Positions 43,798-53,640 are shown, counted from the first letter of the stretch. The stretch is DNA of 64,000 nucleotides from Prevotella sp. (GCA_021204905.1 JAJPYN010000008.1:124001-188000); one strand, 5' to 3'. The notes: generated by a model not told the origin, from the sequence alone. Numbers and translations are program-made.

Positions 43798-45186
43798 ATG
43801 GAAATGTCTGTGTTTCAAGGTATTAAGCTAAGGCACTGCACTCTTGGTTGCAAGTTGAACTTTGCCGAAACCGCGTCGCTTGCGAACAAGTTAATCGAAT
43901 TGGGTGCGGTGCAAGCTGCAACCGGCGCGAAGGCTGACCTGTGCATTGTCAACACGTGCTGTGTAACGGAGGTTGCGGTGCGGAAATGCAGGCAGGCAAT
44001 ACGTCGGCTCGCGCGGCAGAACGGCGGTGCATACATAGTGGTTACAGGCTGTTTCGCGCAACTGTCGCCCGATGATGTTGCCGCGATTGAGGGGGTCAAC
44101 CTTGTGCTTGGCAACAACGAAAAAGCGCGCGCCACCGAGCTCATTGCCGAAGGGTTAGCCTTGCGAAAAAGCAACATTGCCGAAGAGTTAACCTCGAACA
44201 AAAACGTTATAGCCGAAGATTTAACAGCAAGCAAAAACGTTGCCGTTCACGCTGTTAAGAGACTGGAAATCAAGGACTTCGCTCCGGCTTGTTCGCGCGG
44301 CGACCGCACACGTTATTTCTTAAAGGTGCAGGACGGTTGCGACTATTTTTGCACCTACTGCGCCATCCCCTTCGCCCGCGGCCGGTCGCGCAGTCCGTCG
44401 GTGGCGTCGCTCGTCAGGCAGGCCGAAAATGCCGCGCGCGACGGTGCGAAGGAGATCGTCATCACGGGCGTGAATATCGGCGCTTACCGCAGTCCTGCCG
44501 GCGAGGATTTCCTTACGCTTGTGCGTGCGCTCGACAGGGTTGACGGCATCGCGCGCTACCGCATCAGCAGCCTCGAGCCCGACCTACTCAGCGACGACCT
44601 CATCGCCTTTTGCGCGCACGACAGCCAAAAATTTATGCCGCATTTTCACATCCCTTTGCAAAGCGGTTCCGACGAGGTGCTGCGCCTGATGCACCGGCGT
44701 TACGACACGCGGCTGTTCGCCGAGAAGATCGATTTAATTAAAAAGCTTATGCCCGACGCGTTCATCGGCATCGACGTGATGGCGGGTTGCCGCGGCGAGA
44801 CGGCGGAGCTGTTCGGCGAGTGCCTGCGTTTTGTCCGGTCGCTGCCCGCGGCGAAGCTCCACGTGTTCCCTTACAGCGAGCGGCCGGGCACAGCTGCGTT
44901 GCGCATCGATTACGTTGTGGGTGAGGTTGAGAAACGCCGCCGCACCGAGCAGCTATTGGCCCTTTCGGAAGAGAAGCAGCACGCTTTTTACGCCTCGTTC
45001 ATCGGGAAGAAGCGGCCTGTCTTGTTCGAACGATCGCTGCGCGGAGGGCGGATGCACGGTTTCACGGACAATTACCTTCGCGTGGAACTGCCTGCAACGA
45101 AAGGGCTCGACAACGAGATCCGCGCCGTTCGCCTGACGGGTTTTGCCGCCGACGGGCAGACCCTCGCGTGCGAGTTAGCCGATTAG
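43798..45186 (+). CDS. mtaB: tRNA t6A37 methylthiotransferase MtaB
   Basis: Encodes 462 residues. Converts t6A37 to ms2t6A37 in tRNAs reading ANN codons, with two 4Fe-4S clusters. The N-terminal UPF0004 domain has cysteines in HCTLGCKLN and NTCCVT. The radical-SAM motif is GCDYFCTYCAIP, and a C-terminal TRAM-like region follows. Between the first two domains (about residues 118-150) are three imperfect 11-residue repeats (33-bp DNA repeats, about 44146-44244), each with an IAExL core, which I do not expect in the family. The last 12 bases overlap trmO on the opposite strand. Confidence 0.92.
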   Translation: MEMSVFQGIKLRHCTLGCKLNFAETASLANKLIELGAVQAATGAKADLCIVNTCCVTEVAVRKCRQAIRRLARQNGGAYIVVTGCFAQLSPDDVAAIEGVNLVLGNNEKARATELIAEGLALRKSNIAEELTSNKNVIAEDLTASKNVAVHAVKRLEIKDFAPACSRGDRTRYFLKVQDGCDYFCTYCAIPFARGRSRSPSVASLVRQAENAARDGAKEIVITGVNIGAYRSPAGEDFLTLVRALDRVDGIARYRISSLEPDLLSDDLIAFCAHDSQKFMPHFHIPLQSGSDEVLRLMHRRYDTRLFAEKIDLIKKLMPDAFIGIDVMAGCRGETAELFGECLRFVRSLPAAKLHVFPYSERPGTAALRIDYVVGEVEKRRRTEQLLALSEEKQHAFYASFIGKKRPVLFERSLRGGRMHGFTDNYLRVELPATKGLDNEIRAVRLTGFAADGQTLACELAD

Positions 45187-45852
45187 TTCGCAGGCGAGGA
45201 CGAGGCATTTTCCGGCTTCGACGCGGAATTTCACATCATAATTTTTGAAAGGCATGCCGTAAATTTTGCCGTCGGCGTGGTAATGCGGGCGCGGGTCGAG
45301 CGCGAGCGAACGGCATAGGGCGGCCTGCTCGGTTGGCGAAAAAAGGCAGGCGAGCTCGTCGGGCAGCGTTACGGCAAGGCGCCGCATCGGGCAATCGTCA
45401 ACGAAGCCGGCTCGCGCGTCGGCGTGGCTGTCGGTGTAAGGGATGTATGGTTTGATGTCGAAAATCGGCGTGCCGTCCTGCAGATCCGCGCCGCGCACTT
45501 TTAACACAAGGCTCTTCGAACTGCTTTGCTCAATGCCGGCGAGCCTCACTGACGACAGGCCGATAGCGTTCGGGCGAAAGGGGCTGCGCGTGGCGAAGAC
45601 GCCCATTTTCTCGTTGCCGCCAAGCAAGGGCGGACGGACGAGCGGCGAGGCGGGCGCGTGGCTGTTGGACGAGAACTGCCAGAGCAGCCAGAGGTAGTCG
45701 AAGCCGTCGATGCCGCGAATGAAATCGGGGTTGGAGTATTCAGGAAGGAGGATTATCTCGCCTTCGATTTCGTCGACGAGGCCGCTTTGTTTCGGTATGC
45801 CGAATTTCGATTTGAACGGCGAGCAAAACAGCGCAACAGGGCTTATCTCCAT
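45175..45852 (-). CDS. trmO: tRNA t6A37 N6-methyltransferase TrmO
   Basis: Encodes 225 residues. Methylates N6 of t6A37, giving m6t6A in some Thr tRNAs. The N-terminal beta-barrel domain has SPFKSKFGIPKQ and GFDYLWLLWQF; the SAM-binding loop is FATRSPFRPNAIGLS; the C-terminal part has DIKPYIPYTDS. Convergent with and overlapping mtaB, whose product acts on the same nucleotide. The acyl-CoA synthetase gene ends 18 bases before its start on the same strand. Confidence 0.93.
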   Translation of the reverse strand: MEISPVALFCSPFKSKFGIPKQSGLVDEIEGEIILLPEYSNPDFIRGIDGFDYLWLLWQFSSNSHAPASPLVRPPLLGGNEKMGVFATRSPFRPNAIGLSSVRLAGIEQSSSKSLVLKVRGADLQDGTPIFDIKPYIPYTDSHADARAGFVDDCPMRRLAVTLPDELACLFSPTEQAALCRSLALDPRPHYHADGKIYGMPFKNYDVKFRVEAGKCLVLACELIG

Positions 45853-45870
45853 CGTCGAAACTGCCTTTAT

Positions 45871-47532
45871 TTAGTGGTGGATGGCGTAAAGATAGCGCTT
45901 GATGCTTTTCTTCGACGTCTTCTCGAATTCCTTATCGTGCAGGCGGATCTCGCTCACCTTGCAATAGACCGGCAGCATCGCGTTGAGGCGTTTGCGGTTC
46001 TTCTCCATCATCGCCTCGAGCTCGGTTTTGGAAAGCTTCGAACCGTCGGCCGGCTGCTCGGGGAAGACTATCGCGACGAGGCGTTGACCGTCTTGCACCA
46101 CCACGCTCTCGGCCACCATCGGCAGCGAGTTGAGCTTGTTTTCGATCTCTTCGGGGTAGATATTCAGTCCGTTCGAGCCGAGCAAAATATTTTTTATCCG
46201 CCCGAGCAGGAAGAGGTGTCCGTCGTCGGAAATGCGGCCGAGGTCGCCGGTGTGGAACCAGCCGTCGCGCATCACCTCCGCCGTCTCTTCGGGGTTCTTG
46301 TAATAGCCGAGCATCACGTTCTTGCCGCGGCACACCACCTCGCCGGCCTCGCTGCCCGCCGCGCACGCCACGCGCATCTCCATGTGAGGAACGACGGTGC
46401 CGCACGAGCCGAGCACATGGTCGGTCCAGTCGCTGTAAGTGATCATCGGCGAGGTCTCCGTTGTGCCGTAACCGCTGGTGATGGGGAAGCCGATGTCCAT
46501 GAGGAACTTCTCGATCTCATAGTTCATCGACGCGCCGCCGGTGAACACTTGCCGGATGTTGCCGCCGAGCTCGCGCTTGATGAGCCTTACTATGCTGCGC
46601 CTGACGAGGTATTTCACGAGGGGCATCTCTCGGAACACCTTTGCGCGGCGGCTTTTTATCCTCGGGAAGATGTTTTTGCGAATGATTTTCTCGATGATGA
46701 GCGGCACGGTAACGAGCATCACGGGCTTCACCTCGCGGCACATCTGCAGGATGATTGTCGGGCTTGTCGAGCGGTTGAGGAAATGCATGTGCAGGCCGTA
46801 GACGAAGCCGAAGAACACCTCGCAGGTCATGCCGAACGTATGCGCCGGGGGCAGCGTGCTCACTAACGTGCCGCCGGGACGGATGCCGCGCGCGAGGCGT
46901 GTCTGCGTGAACGAGAGGTTGCCCCAGAGCGAGCGGTAAGGGATCATCACGCCCTTCGAGAAGCCCGTTGTGCCCGAGGTATAATTGAGCAGCGCGAGGG
47001 CTTCCGGGTCGGTGTCGCGGAAATAATGAATGTCGTCCGGCGTGAGCCCGCGGGGATATTTCTCATCGAAAAGGGCGTCGAGCTGTTCGCGCACTTCCCG
47101 CAGTTTCTCGTCGCGCGAAGCAATAATCTCGAAGCGCTCGAGTTTCGCAATGCCTATTAAGCCGGGCATCTCGTCGAAGCGGATGTTTGCGTCGATGCCC
47201 TCGCCCGTGAACAGGAATTTCGTGCCGCTGTGGTTGATGATGTTGTGCACCTGCTCGGCGCGGAACTCGTTTTGAATAGGCACGATGACGCAGCCGCGCG
47301 TGATGATGGCATAAAACGCCGTAACCCAGTTGACGCAGCTGCGGCCGTAAATGGCCACCTTATCGCCCGCGTTAACGCCGAGGCGGTCCATCGCGATGTG
47401 GATTTTCTCAATGCGCCGCGCCACGTCGGAATAGCGCAACGTCTCGCCTTGATAGTCGGTGAGCGCCTTTTGCGACCAGTGGGAAATTATGCTTTGCTCG
47501 ATGTTCTCAATGAAGGACGGTTTGATTTCCAT
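45871..47532 (-). CDS. Long-chain acyl-CoA synthetase (AMP-forming)
   Basis: Encodes 553 residues of an ANL-superfamily adenylating enzyme. Motifs are LNYTSGTTGFSKGVM (P-loop), GYGTTETSP, the hinge region WFHTGDLGRI and the C-terminal catalytic lysine region near EKTSKKSIKR. It is likely to activate fatty acids for uptake or recycling. The start at 47532 (MEIKPSFIENI) is chosen because an upstream ATG at 47559 lies inside the promoter -7 element. Confidence 0.9.
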   Translation of the reverse strand: MEIKPSFIENIEQSIISHWSQKALTDYQGETLRYSDVARRIEKIHIAMDRLGVNAGDKVAIYGRSCVNWVTAFYAIITRGCVIVPIQNEFRAEQVHNIINHSGTKFLFTGEGIDANIRFDEMPGLIGIAKLERFEIIASRDEKLREVREQLDALFDEKYPRGLTPDDIHYFRDTDPEALALLNYTSGTTGFSKGVMIPYRSLWGNLSFTQTRLARGIRPGGTLVSTLPPAHTFGMTCEVFFGFVYGLHMHFLNRSTSPTIILQMCREVKPVMLVTVPLIIEKIIRKNIFPRIKSRRAKVFREMPLVKYLVRRSIVRLIKRELGGNIRQVFTGGASMNYEIEKFLMDIGFPITSGYGTTETSPMITYSDWTDHVLGSCGTVVPHMEMRVACAAGSEAGEVVCRGKNVMLGYYKNPEETAEVMRDGWFHTGDLGRISDDGHLFLLGRIKNILLGSNGLNIYPEEIENKLNSLPMVAESVVVQDGQRLVAIVFPEQPADGSKLSKTELEAMMEKNRKRLNAMLPVYCKVSEIRLHDKEFEKTSKKSIKRYLYAIHH

Positions 47533-47556
47533 TGCTCTGACTTGGTTGAAACGACG

Positions 47557-47564
47557 CAAAGGTA
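47557..47564 (-). promoter_or_regulatory. Promoter -7 element of the acyl-CoA synthetase
   Basis: TACCTTTG on the minus strand, 25 bases before the ATG at 47532. It may also transcribe trmO. Confidence 0.65.
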
Positions 47565-47727
47565 AATCATATTTTGCACAAACAACAATATTCCGTGCAA
47601 TTTAACCTACTTTCCGCCGCAATCGTTCGACCTTTCGCTGCGGTTGCCTTAGTTGCTAACAAGAAATTTAATGCAAGCCTACGCACGCGCGCGCGAACAT
47701 TATTTTTTTATATAAAGAAAGAAAAAG

Positions 47728-48183
47728 CTACACGAGCTTCACGGCGGTGATGGCTTGTTCCTTGTCGCAATACCGGCACTTGATGATGCCGCGCCGCTTG
47801 TCGATGACGCGGAAGACGGTGGCCATCGGCTCGTTGTTCGTGATGCATTGCGGGTTGTTGCAGCGCACTATGCCGCGCAGGATGTCGGGCATGATGACGG
47901 TTTTTTTCTCGACCACCTCATAGTTGCGGATGATGTTCAGGACAACGTTCGGGGCCACAACGGACAGCCGCGAGATTTCTTCGTCGGAGAAATAGCGGTC
48001 TTGCACTTTGATGATGCCTTTCGTGCCGATGCGTTTCGAGAGGTAGTTGTTGCCGATGGTTACGACCGTCGTGAGCTGTTGCAGCCCGAGCAGGCCGGCC
48101 ACCTCGTAGGTTTTGTTCGAAGGGATATGATCGATGACGGTGCCGTTTTCTATTGCTGCGACGAGGCGTTCTTTCTTGCTCAT
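47728..48183 (-). CDS. pyrI: Aspartate carbamoyltransferase regulatory subunit
   Basis: Encodes 151 residues. Binds CTP/ATP to regulate PyrB. The N-terminal nucleotide-binding domain has [12 protein letters not shown], and the C-terminal zinc domain has four cysteines (CNNPQC and CRYCDK). It is 18 bases downstream of pyrB in the same operon, so pyrimidine synthesis is under allosteric control here. Confidence 0.96.
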   Translation of the reverse strand: MSKKERLVAAIENGTVIDHIPSNKTYEVAGLLGLQQLTTVVTIGNNYLSKRIGTKGIIKVQDRYFSDEEISRLSVVAPNVVLNIIRNYEVVEKKTVIMPDILRGIVRCNNPQCITNNEPMATVFRVIDKRRGIIKCRYCDKEQAITAVKLV

Positions 48184-48201
48184 TTCTGCGAAGGGTTTGG
48201 T

Positions 48202-49158
48202 TTAACGAATGATTGTCTTGTCGGCCAGAACATCGTCGAGGGTGATGCCGAGCACATAGCAATAGATGGCTTCGCGGGCGTAGAGGCCGTTGCGCGCCTG
48301 CTGGATGTAATACGCGTGGGGGTTGCCGTCGACATCGTAGTCGATCTCGTTGACGCGCGGCAGAGGGTGCATAATTTTCATGTTGCTCTTCGCCGTGTCG
48401 AGCATGGCGTTGCGGAGGATGAAGACGTTCTTGACGCGCTCGTATTCCATCAAGTCCGAAAACCGCTCTTTCTGCACGCGCGTCATGTAAAGGATGTCGG
48501 CTCCGGCGATGGTGGCCTTGTCGAGCGTCGTGCTTTCCTCGAAGCGTATGCCTTGCTCGCGGCAGTATTGCTTATATTCCTCGGGCAGCGACAGGCTCGG
48601 CGGTGCCACGAAGCGGAACGTCGGGTTGAAATGGCGCATGGCGGTGATGAGCGAATGGACGGTGCGCCCGTATTTAAGGTCGCCCACGAGCGTGATGTTA
48701 AGGTTCTCAAGCGTGCCCTGCGTCTGCTGGATGGAGTAAAGGTCGAGCAAACACTGCGAAGGATGCATGTGCGCACCGTCGCCGGCATTGATGATAGGCA
48801 CGTCGACCACCTCGCCCGCATATTCCGCGGCGCCCTCGATGAAATGGCGCATCACGATGACGTCGGCATAGTTCGCCACCATCAGCAGCGTGTCTTTGAG
48901 CGTCTCGCCCTTGGCAACACTCGAGGCGCGCGCGTCGGTGATGCTTATCACTCTGGCGCCCAGACGGTTAGCGGCCGTCTCGAACGACAACCGCGTGCGC
49001 GTCGACGGCTCGAAAAACAGCGTTGCCACCACGCGCCCTTTCAGCAGCTCGCGGTTGGGGAAGCGCTCAAACTCCGCGGCGAGGCGCAGCAGATAAAGGA
49101 TCTCCTCGCGCGACATGCCCGCTATCGTAACAAAATTCCGCTTGTTCATCACGTTCAT
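48202..49158 (-). CDS. pyrB: Aspartate carbamoyltransferase catalytic subunit
   Basis: Encodes 318 residues. Joins carbamoyl phosphate and aspartate, the first committed step of pyrimidine synthesis. The carbamoyl-phosphate loop is [12 protein letters not shown]; other motifs are [11 protein letters not shown] and [11 protein letters not shown]. The start at 49158 (or 49149) is downstream of the promoter at 49177; an upstream in-frame ATG at 49200 is excluded by it. Confidence 0.96.
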   Translation of the reverse strand: MNVMNKRNFVTIAGMSREEILYLLRLAAEFERFPNRELLKGRVVATLFFEPSTRTRLSFETAANRLGARVISITDARASSVAKGETLKDTLLMVANYADVIVMRHFIEGAAEYAGEVVDVPIINAGDGAHMHPSQCLLDLYSIQQTQGTLENLNITLVGDLKYGRTVHSLITAMRHFNPTFRFVAPPSLSLPEEYKQYCREQGIRFEESTTLDKATIAGADILYMTRVQKERFSDLMEYERVKNVFILRNAMLDTAKSNMKIMHPLPRVNEIDYDVDGNPHAYYIQQARNGLYAREAIYCYVLGITLDDVLADKTIIR

Positions 49159-49176
49159 TCTTGGCCTTTCGACGGG

Positions 49177-49208
49177 CAAAGGTAAGGCAAACGCCGCCAA
49201 AAGGCAAA
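49177..49208 (-). promoter_or_regulatory. pyrBI promoter
   Basis: TACCTTTG on the minus strand (49177-49184) with TTTG at 49205-49208, gap 20. Confidence 0.8.
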
Positions 49209-49287
49209 TAAAACGCGCGCTTTTAAAGAGACGGCGGCGGGGGTGTTGAAAATTTTATTACAATGGCGATATTTTTATGCCTTTTCA

Positions 49288-49318
49288 TTTGCGCGTCGCC
49301 GCCGATTTGCTATATTTG
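49288..49318 (+). promoter_or_regulatory. Promoter of the secreted protein gene
   Basis: TTTG at 49288-49291 and TATATTTG at 49311-49318, gap 19. The leader is about 120 bases and contains a 17-codon frame (49340-49393) of unknown value. Confidence 0.75.
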
Positions 49319-49445
49319 CAAAGAAGAAACAAATGCGCGATGCAAGACGAAAACAATGCCGAGGCTCACGGCAATGATAATGCGAAACCCTAATAGATAC
49401 TAACTAATTCATTCATTCACTTAATCTTAACTCTTTTAACTTCTT

Positions 49446-51443
49446 ATGAAAAAAACTCTACTTTTAATCCTTGCGGCAGTGTTCTCGCTGTCGATGAGTG
49501 CCAGTGTGACGCTGGATTTCACTACTAACACGTGGAGCTTCCCGGAAGGCAGCAGCAACGGCGTTACCGAAGGAACCTACACGGACAGCACAACCGGCTA
49601 CTCCATTTCCATCAATGCGTCCACTTCGGGCTACTGGAACACCAGCGGCTACTACATGCTTGGTAAGGCTAACTCGACGATGACTTTGCCGACAATGAAT
49701 TTTGCTGTCGGTTCAATCGCCGTTGTAGGCCATGACGGTGCGTCCGGCAGCGTGGTTCAAAACATCTATGTCGGCGATACGGCTGTAAGCACGGCGACAA
49801 CAGGTGCGAACGGAGTGACAAACACCTACGAGATTGATTCCAACTATCAGACGGCAGGCACGCAGTATGTGCTGGAAGTAACATCGGCTCACAACACCCA
49901 AATCGTCAGCATCACATTCTATGAGGCAGGTGAAGTTGCATTAACCGGCGAAGGTACTGTGGACAATCCTTACACTTGTGCAGATGCAGTCACGCTCGTT
50001 ACGGGAGGCAATACCCCCTCCGATGTCGTTTATGTGAAAGGCACCGTTTCGAAGATTGGCGGTTATTACTCAAATTACCAAGACATGACCTATTACATCT
50101 CCGATGACGGCGAGACTACCTCCGATCAAGTTGAGATTTACGGCGGCTATGGTCTCGGCGGCGAGAAAATAACCTCTGAGGATTATCTTTCTGTCGGCGA
50201 CGAGGTTGTTGTCTACGGTACGCTCACTCTTTATAACTCATCAACCGTTGAATTCAACTCAGGCAGCTCCATCTACTCCATCAACGGCGAGACCGCTCCG
50301 GAAGTTGATATGGATGACCCGTACACGTCGAACACCACTTGGACGAACATTGAGAACGCCGAAGTAAACGACGTTGCAACGATTGGCGAAAATGACTACA
50401 CCGTTGTAAAGATGGGTACAAGTTCGAAACTTGGCAGTGCATACACCACGCTTCCGGCAGGAACGACTTCGTTTGAACTCTATGCCGTTGCTTGGGACGA
50501 CGTAACTTCCGTGCCGTACACCATTGTCCTTGACGGCATTGGCGAGAAGAGCTACACGGCAAATACTAACAGTGCCGTGTCCGGCAACAGCCCTTACTCG
50601 ATTGCTGTCGACGAGATTTCTACTGAAACTGACTATCATGCAATCACGTTCGACGCATTGACCGCAGACACTAAGCTCACCGTCAAGACTACCGACGAGA
50701 GTGCCCCCCGCATGATCATCTTCGGTTTGAAGTATTATGACACCGCCATTGAAGGTGCCGACACGCTTGACGAATTAAGCGAAGACAATAGCGGCGAAGA
50801 AGGCGAAGGCGAGGAAGAAGAGACGACCATTTCTGCCGGCGGCCTTGACACCTTTGAGAACGGCGGCTTCGAGGATTGGACCGAGGACGGCGACCCCGTA
50901 GGCTGGGTTTCCGTAACGTCGGCAGGCAACGGCACTGTTACGCAGAGCGAGGATGCTCACGGCGGCAACTATTCCGCACAGCTGCACCACGCTTCGAGCA
51001 ACAAGCGTCTCGGTTCGAAGGAGTTCTTGCTCCCTGCCGGCACTTACAGCGTTTCGTTCTATGCAAAGTCTGTCGATGCTGAGGGCTTGGCAGAGATTGC
51101 TCCGGGTTATGCTCCGTCGGACACCGGCACTACCACCATGGGCAGCTATGTTTACGCCGACTATGTTTATCCGTCGGCTGACGAATGGACGAACATCACT
51201 TGGGAGTTCACGCTCGAGGAAGAGACCCAGCTTAACCTTGTCATTATGAACAACAAGAACGGCGGCGGCGACGTGCTTATCGACGATTACACCATCACTT
51301 CCGACAGCGAGACGGGCATCCACGCTATCGACGCTGCAACGGCTGTTGGCACGGGCGCGATGTACAACCTCAGCGGCCAGAAGGTTACCGAGAGCTATCG
51401 CGGCATCGTGATTGTTGACGGCAAGAAAGTGCTTAACAAATAA
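49446..51443 (+). CDS. Large secreted multidomain protein, surface-associated
   Basis: Encodes 665 residues with a signal peptide (about 1-20). It is rich in Thr, Ser, Gly and Asp and low in Lys and Cys, as in surface proteins. Segments in order: an N-terminal beta domain; an OB-like stretch (about 160-275, VVYVKGTVSKIGGYYSNYQ) resembling DUF6359-type regions; a second beta domain; an acidic linker rich in Glu/Gly (about 446-460); a carbohydrate-binding-like jelly roll (about 470-620, NGGFEDWTEDGDPVGW); and a C-terminal tail (MYNLSGQKVTESYRG to VLNK) like the Prevotella C-terminal sorting domain. No catalytic motif is recognised. Confidence 0.85.
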   Translation: MKKTLLLILAAVFSLSMSASVTLDFTTNTWSFPEGSSNGVTEGTYTDSTTGYSISINASTSGYWNTSGYYMLGKANSTMTLPTMNFAVGSIAVVGHDGASGSVVQNIYVGDTAVSTATTGANGVTNTYEIDSNYQTAGTQYVLEVTSAHNTQIVSITFYEAGEVALTGEGTVDNPYTCADAVTLVTGGNTPSDVVYVKGTVSKIGGYYSNYQDMTYYISDDGETTSDQVEIYGGYGLGGEKITSEDYLSVGDEVVVYGTLTLYNSSTVEFNSGSSIYSINGETAPEVDMDDPYTSNTTWTNIENAEVNDVATIGENDYTVVKMGTSSKLGSAYTTLPAGTTSFELYAVAWDDVTSVPYTIVLDGIGEKSYTANTNSAVSGNSPYSIAVDEISTETDYHAITFDALTADTKLTVKTTDESAPRMIIFGLKYYDTAIEGADTLDELSEDNSGEEGEGEEEETTISAGGLDTFENGGFEDWTEDGDPVGWVSVTSAGNGTVTQSEDAHGGNYSAQLHHASSNKRLGSKEFLLPAGTYSVSFYAKSVDAEGLAEIAPGYAPSDTGTTTMGSYVYADYVYPSADEWTNITWEFTLEEETQLNLVIMNNKNGGGDVLIDDYTITSDSETGIHAIDAATAVGTGAMYNLSGQKVTESYRGIVIVDGKKVLNK

Positions 51444-51477
51444 GCTTGGCGGCGATTGAAAAGCCGGCTAAACAGTT

Positions 51478-51520
51478 AGGGGGTTGTGCGACGACGGTTT
51501 GCGCAACCTCTTTTCTTTTG
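51478..51520 (+). terminator. Terminator of the secreted protein gene
   Basis: A ten-pair stem (51480-51489 with 51501-51510, two G-T pairs) is followed by TTTTCTTTT. Confidence 0.75.
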
Positions 51521-51542
51521 CCTTGCCTTTGCGCCCGTTTTG

Positions 51543-51574
51543 TTTGCCTTTTCGCTGCTCTTGCGCTATCTTTG
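51543..51574 (+). promoter_or_regulatory. Promoter of the MATE-to-topB gene run
   Basis: TTTG at 51543-51546 and TATCTTTG at 51567-51574, gap 20. It is the only strong promoter I see before topB, so it may drive eight genes. Confidence 0.8.
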
Positions 51575-51597
51575 CAGGTTGAAACAAAGAAGAAACA

Positions 51598-53091
51598 ATG
51601 GATAAGAGCAAGACCTTAGAGCTGGGCACAAAGCCGCCCGGCAAATTACTTATGCAATACGCGGTGCCTGCCGTGATTGCGATGATTGCGACCTCGCTTT
51701 ACAATATGGTGGACCGCATCTTCATCGGTCAGGGCGTGGGACCTATGGCAATCAGCGGCTTGGCTGTTACGTTCCCGTTTATGAACCTTGCGAGCGCGCT
51801 CGGTGCGGCGGTGGGCGTCGGAAGTTCCACTCTCATCAGCGTCAGCCTCGGCAGAAAGCACTACGACAAGGCGCAGACAATCTTCGGCAACAGCGTTATG
51901 TTGAAGATAATCATCGGCATCAGCTTCTCCGTAGTGTGCCTTACGTTCCAGATTCCGATACTCCGGCTGTTCGGCGCCACTGACCAGACGCTGCCCTACG
52001 CACGGGATTACAACCAGATAATCCTATTGGGCAACGTCTTCTCGCATCTGTATTTCGGGCTTAATGCCATACTTCGCTCCGCGTCGATGCCCAAGCAGGC
52101 GATGGCCGCGACGATATTTACCGTCGTCCTTAACGCCATCCTCGACCCCATATTTATTTATGTCTTTCATTGGGGGATACGCGGTGCGGCGATAGCAACG
52201 GTTACGTCTCAGTTCACCGCACTGTGCTGGCAGCTATACCTGTTTAGCGACAAACGCCGTATCGTACATTTCCAGAAGGGCATCTACCGGCTACACTCCC
52301 GTATCGTGCGCGATATATTCGCGATTGGTCTCTCGCCGTTTTCAATGAATGCCTGCGCCTGCCTCGTGGTCATCCTTATCAATAATGCGCTCGTCCGTTT
52401 CGGCGGCGATTACGCTGTCGGAGCTTACGGCATAGGCAACTCGATAGTGTTTGTCTTCCTCATGATTGTTATGGGCGTGAACCAAGGAATGCAGCCGATA
52501 GCCGGCTATAACTTCGGTGCGAAGAAATTCAAGCGAATGATGCGCGTGGTAAACCTGTCTATCATCTGCGCCACATGTGTTACATCAATCGGCTGGATAA
52601 TATGCGAGCTCTTCCCCCAGCCCGTCGTAAGCTTGTTCACTACCGATGCCGACCTTATGCACCAAGCGATGCGGGGTCTGCGGATCAATGCTATTCTCTT
52701 CCCGATAATAGGTTATCAGATGGTGGTAACCAATTTCTTCCAGAGCATCGGCAAGGCCAAGCTGAGCATTTTCTTGAGTTTGTCGCGCCAGCTGATATTC
52801 CTTATCCCGTTCATTCTTATCCTTTCCCGGTTCTTCGGCACGGACGGCGTGTGGGCTGCATTGCCTTGCAGCGACGGCGTAGCGACGATTATGGCGGCTG
52901 TATGTATGATGGTCTATATGCGAAAGCTGCGCAACCACGAGGAAGGCGACGAGTGCTGCGACGTGAGAAGTTACAACTACTACCGCTCGAGCAACGGCGC
53001 CACGCCGCGCGGTATGGCTCCGCAAGCCAACGGAGCGCTGTATGAGAAGGTCGACAAGGGACTGTCCGACGGCTTGGCAGAAGGGGATTAG
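51598..53091 (+). CDS. MATE family efflux transporter
   Basis: Encodes 497 residues with twelve predicted membrane helices in two related halves (the first starting PGKLLMQYAVPAVIAMIATSL). MATE proteins export cationic drugs or other solutes with H+ or Na+. The hydrophilic C-terminal tail of about 50 residues (RNHEEGDECCDVRSYNYYRS onward) is longer than usual. Its stop codon directly abuts the phosphoesterase start. The substrate is unknown. Confidence 0.92.
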   Translation: MDKSKTLELGTKPPGKLLMQYAVPAVIAMIATSLYNMVDRIFIGQGVGPMAISGLAVTFPFMNLASALGAAVGVGSSTLISVSLGRKHYDKAQTIFGNSVMLKIIIGISFSVVCLTFQIPILRLFGATDQTLPYARDYNQIILLGNVFSHLYFGLNAILRSASMPKQAMAATIFTVVLNAILDPIFIYVFHWGIRGAAIATVTSQFTALCWQLYLFSDKRRIVHFQKGIYRLHSRIVRDIFAIGLSPFSMNACACLVVILINNALVRFGGDYAVGAYGIGNSIVFVFLMIVMGVNQGMQPIAGYNFGAKKFKRMMRVVNLSIICATCVTSIGWIICELFPQPVVSLFTTDADLMHQAMRGLRINAILFPIIGYQMVVTNFFQSIGKAKLSIFLSLSRQLIFLIPFILILSRFFGTDGVWAALPCSDGVATIMAAVCMMVYMRKLRNHEEGDECCDVRSYNYYRSSNGATPRGMAPQANGALYEKVDKGLSDGLAEGD

Positions 53092-53598
53092 ATGACGCGG
53101 ATCGGCATCTTGAGCGACACCCACTCCTTTTGGGACGAGCGCTACGCACACTATTTCGCCGAGTGCGACGAGATTTGGCACGCGGGCGACATAGGTTCCT
53201 TGGAGGTGGCCGACCGCTTGGCGGAGATAAAACCTTTGCGTGCGGTGTGCGGCAACTGCGACGGGGGCGACCTGAGGCGGATGTTCCCCGAACTGTTACG
53301 TTTCCGCGTGGAGGATGCCGACGTGCTTCTGACACACATCGGAGGCTATCCCGGCAGGTATGATCCCCGTGTCCGCGACAAACTGTACGCCTCTCCGCCC
53401 GACCTGTTCGTCTGCGGACACTCGCACATACTCAAAGTGCAATACGACAAGACGCTCCGTCTGCTCCACATCAACCCCGGCGCGGCGGGTATGACAGGCT
53501 GGCACAAGGAGCGGACTATCGTAAGAATGACCGTCGACGGCAAGACATTCAAAGACCTCGAAGTTATCACTTTGGGCGACAACAATACACGCTTGTAA
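53092..53598 (+). CDS. YfcE/MJ0936-type metallophosphoesterase
   Basis: Encodes 168 residues. The calcineurin-like dinuclear metal site is complete: D-x-H in LSDTHS, HAGDIG, GNCD, a His in LLTHIGGYPG and GHSH. Small members of this group hydrolyse phosphodiesters in vitro; the natural substrate is uncertain. The start abuts the MATE stop, indicating a shared transcript. Confidence 0.9.
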   Translation: MTRIGILSDTHSFWDERYAHYFAECDEIWHAGDIGSLEVADRLAEIKPLRAVCGNCDGGDLRRMFPELLRFRVEDADVLLTHIGGYPGRYDPRVRDKLYASPPDLFVCGHSHILKVQYDKTLRLLHINPGAAGMTGWHKERTIVRMTVDGKTFKDLEVITLGDNNTRL

Positions 53599-53640
53599 TT
53601 ATAATAATGTACGCGGCGGATACGTTATAGATACAGTATA

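Noticed and set aside
47755..49185. 476-codon plus-strand frame opposite pyrBI
   Set aside because: Antisense shadow; pyrB and pyrI are certain.
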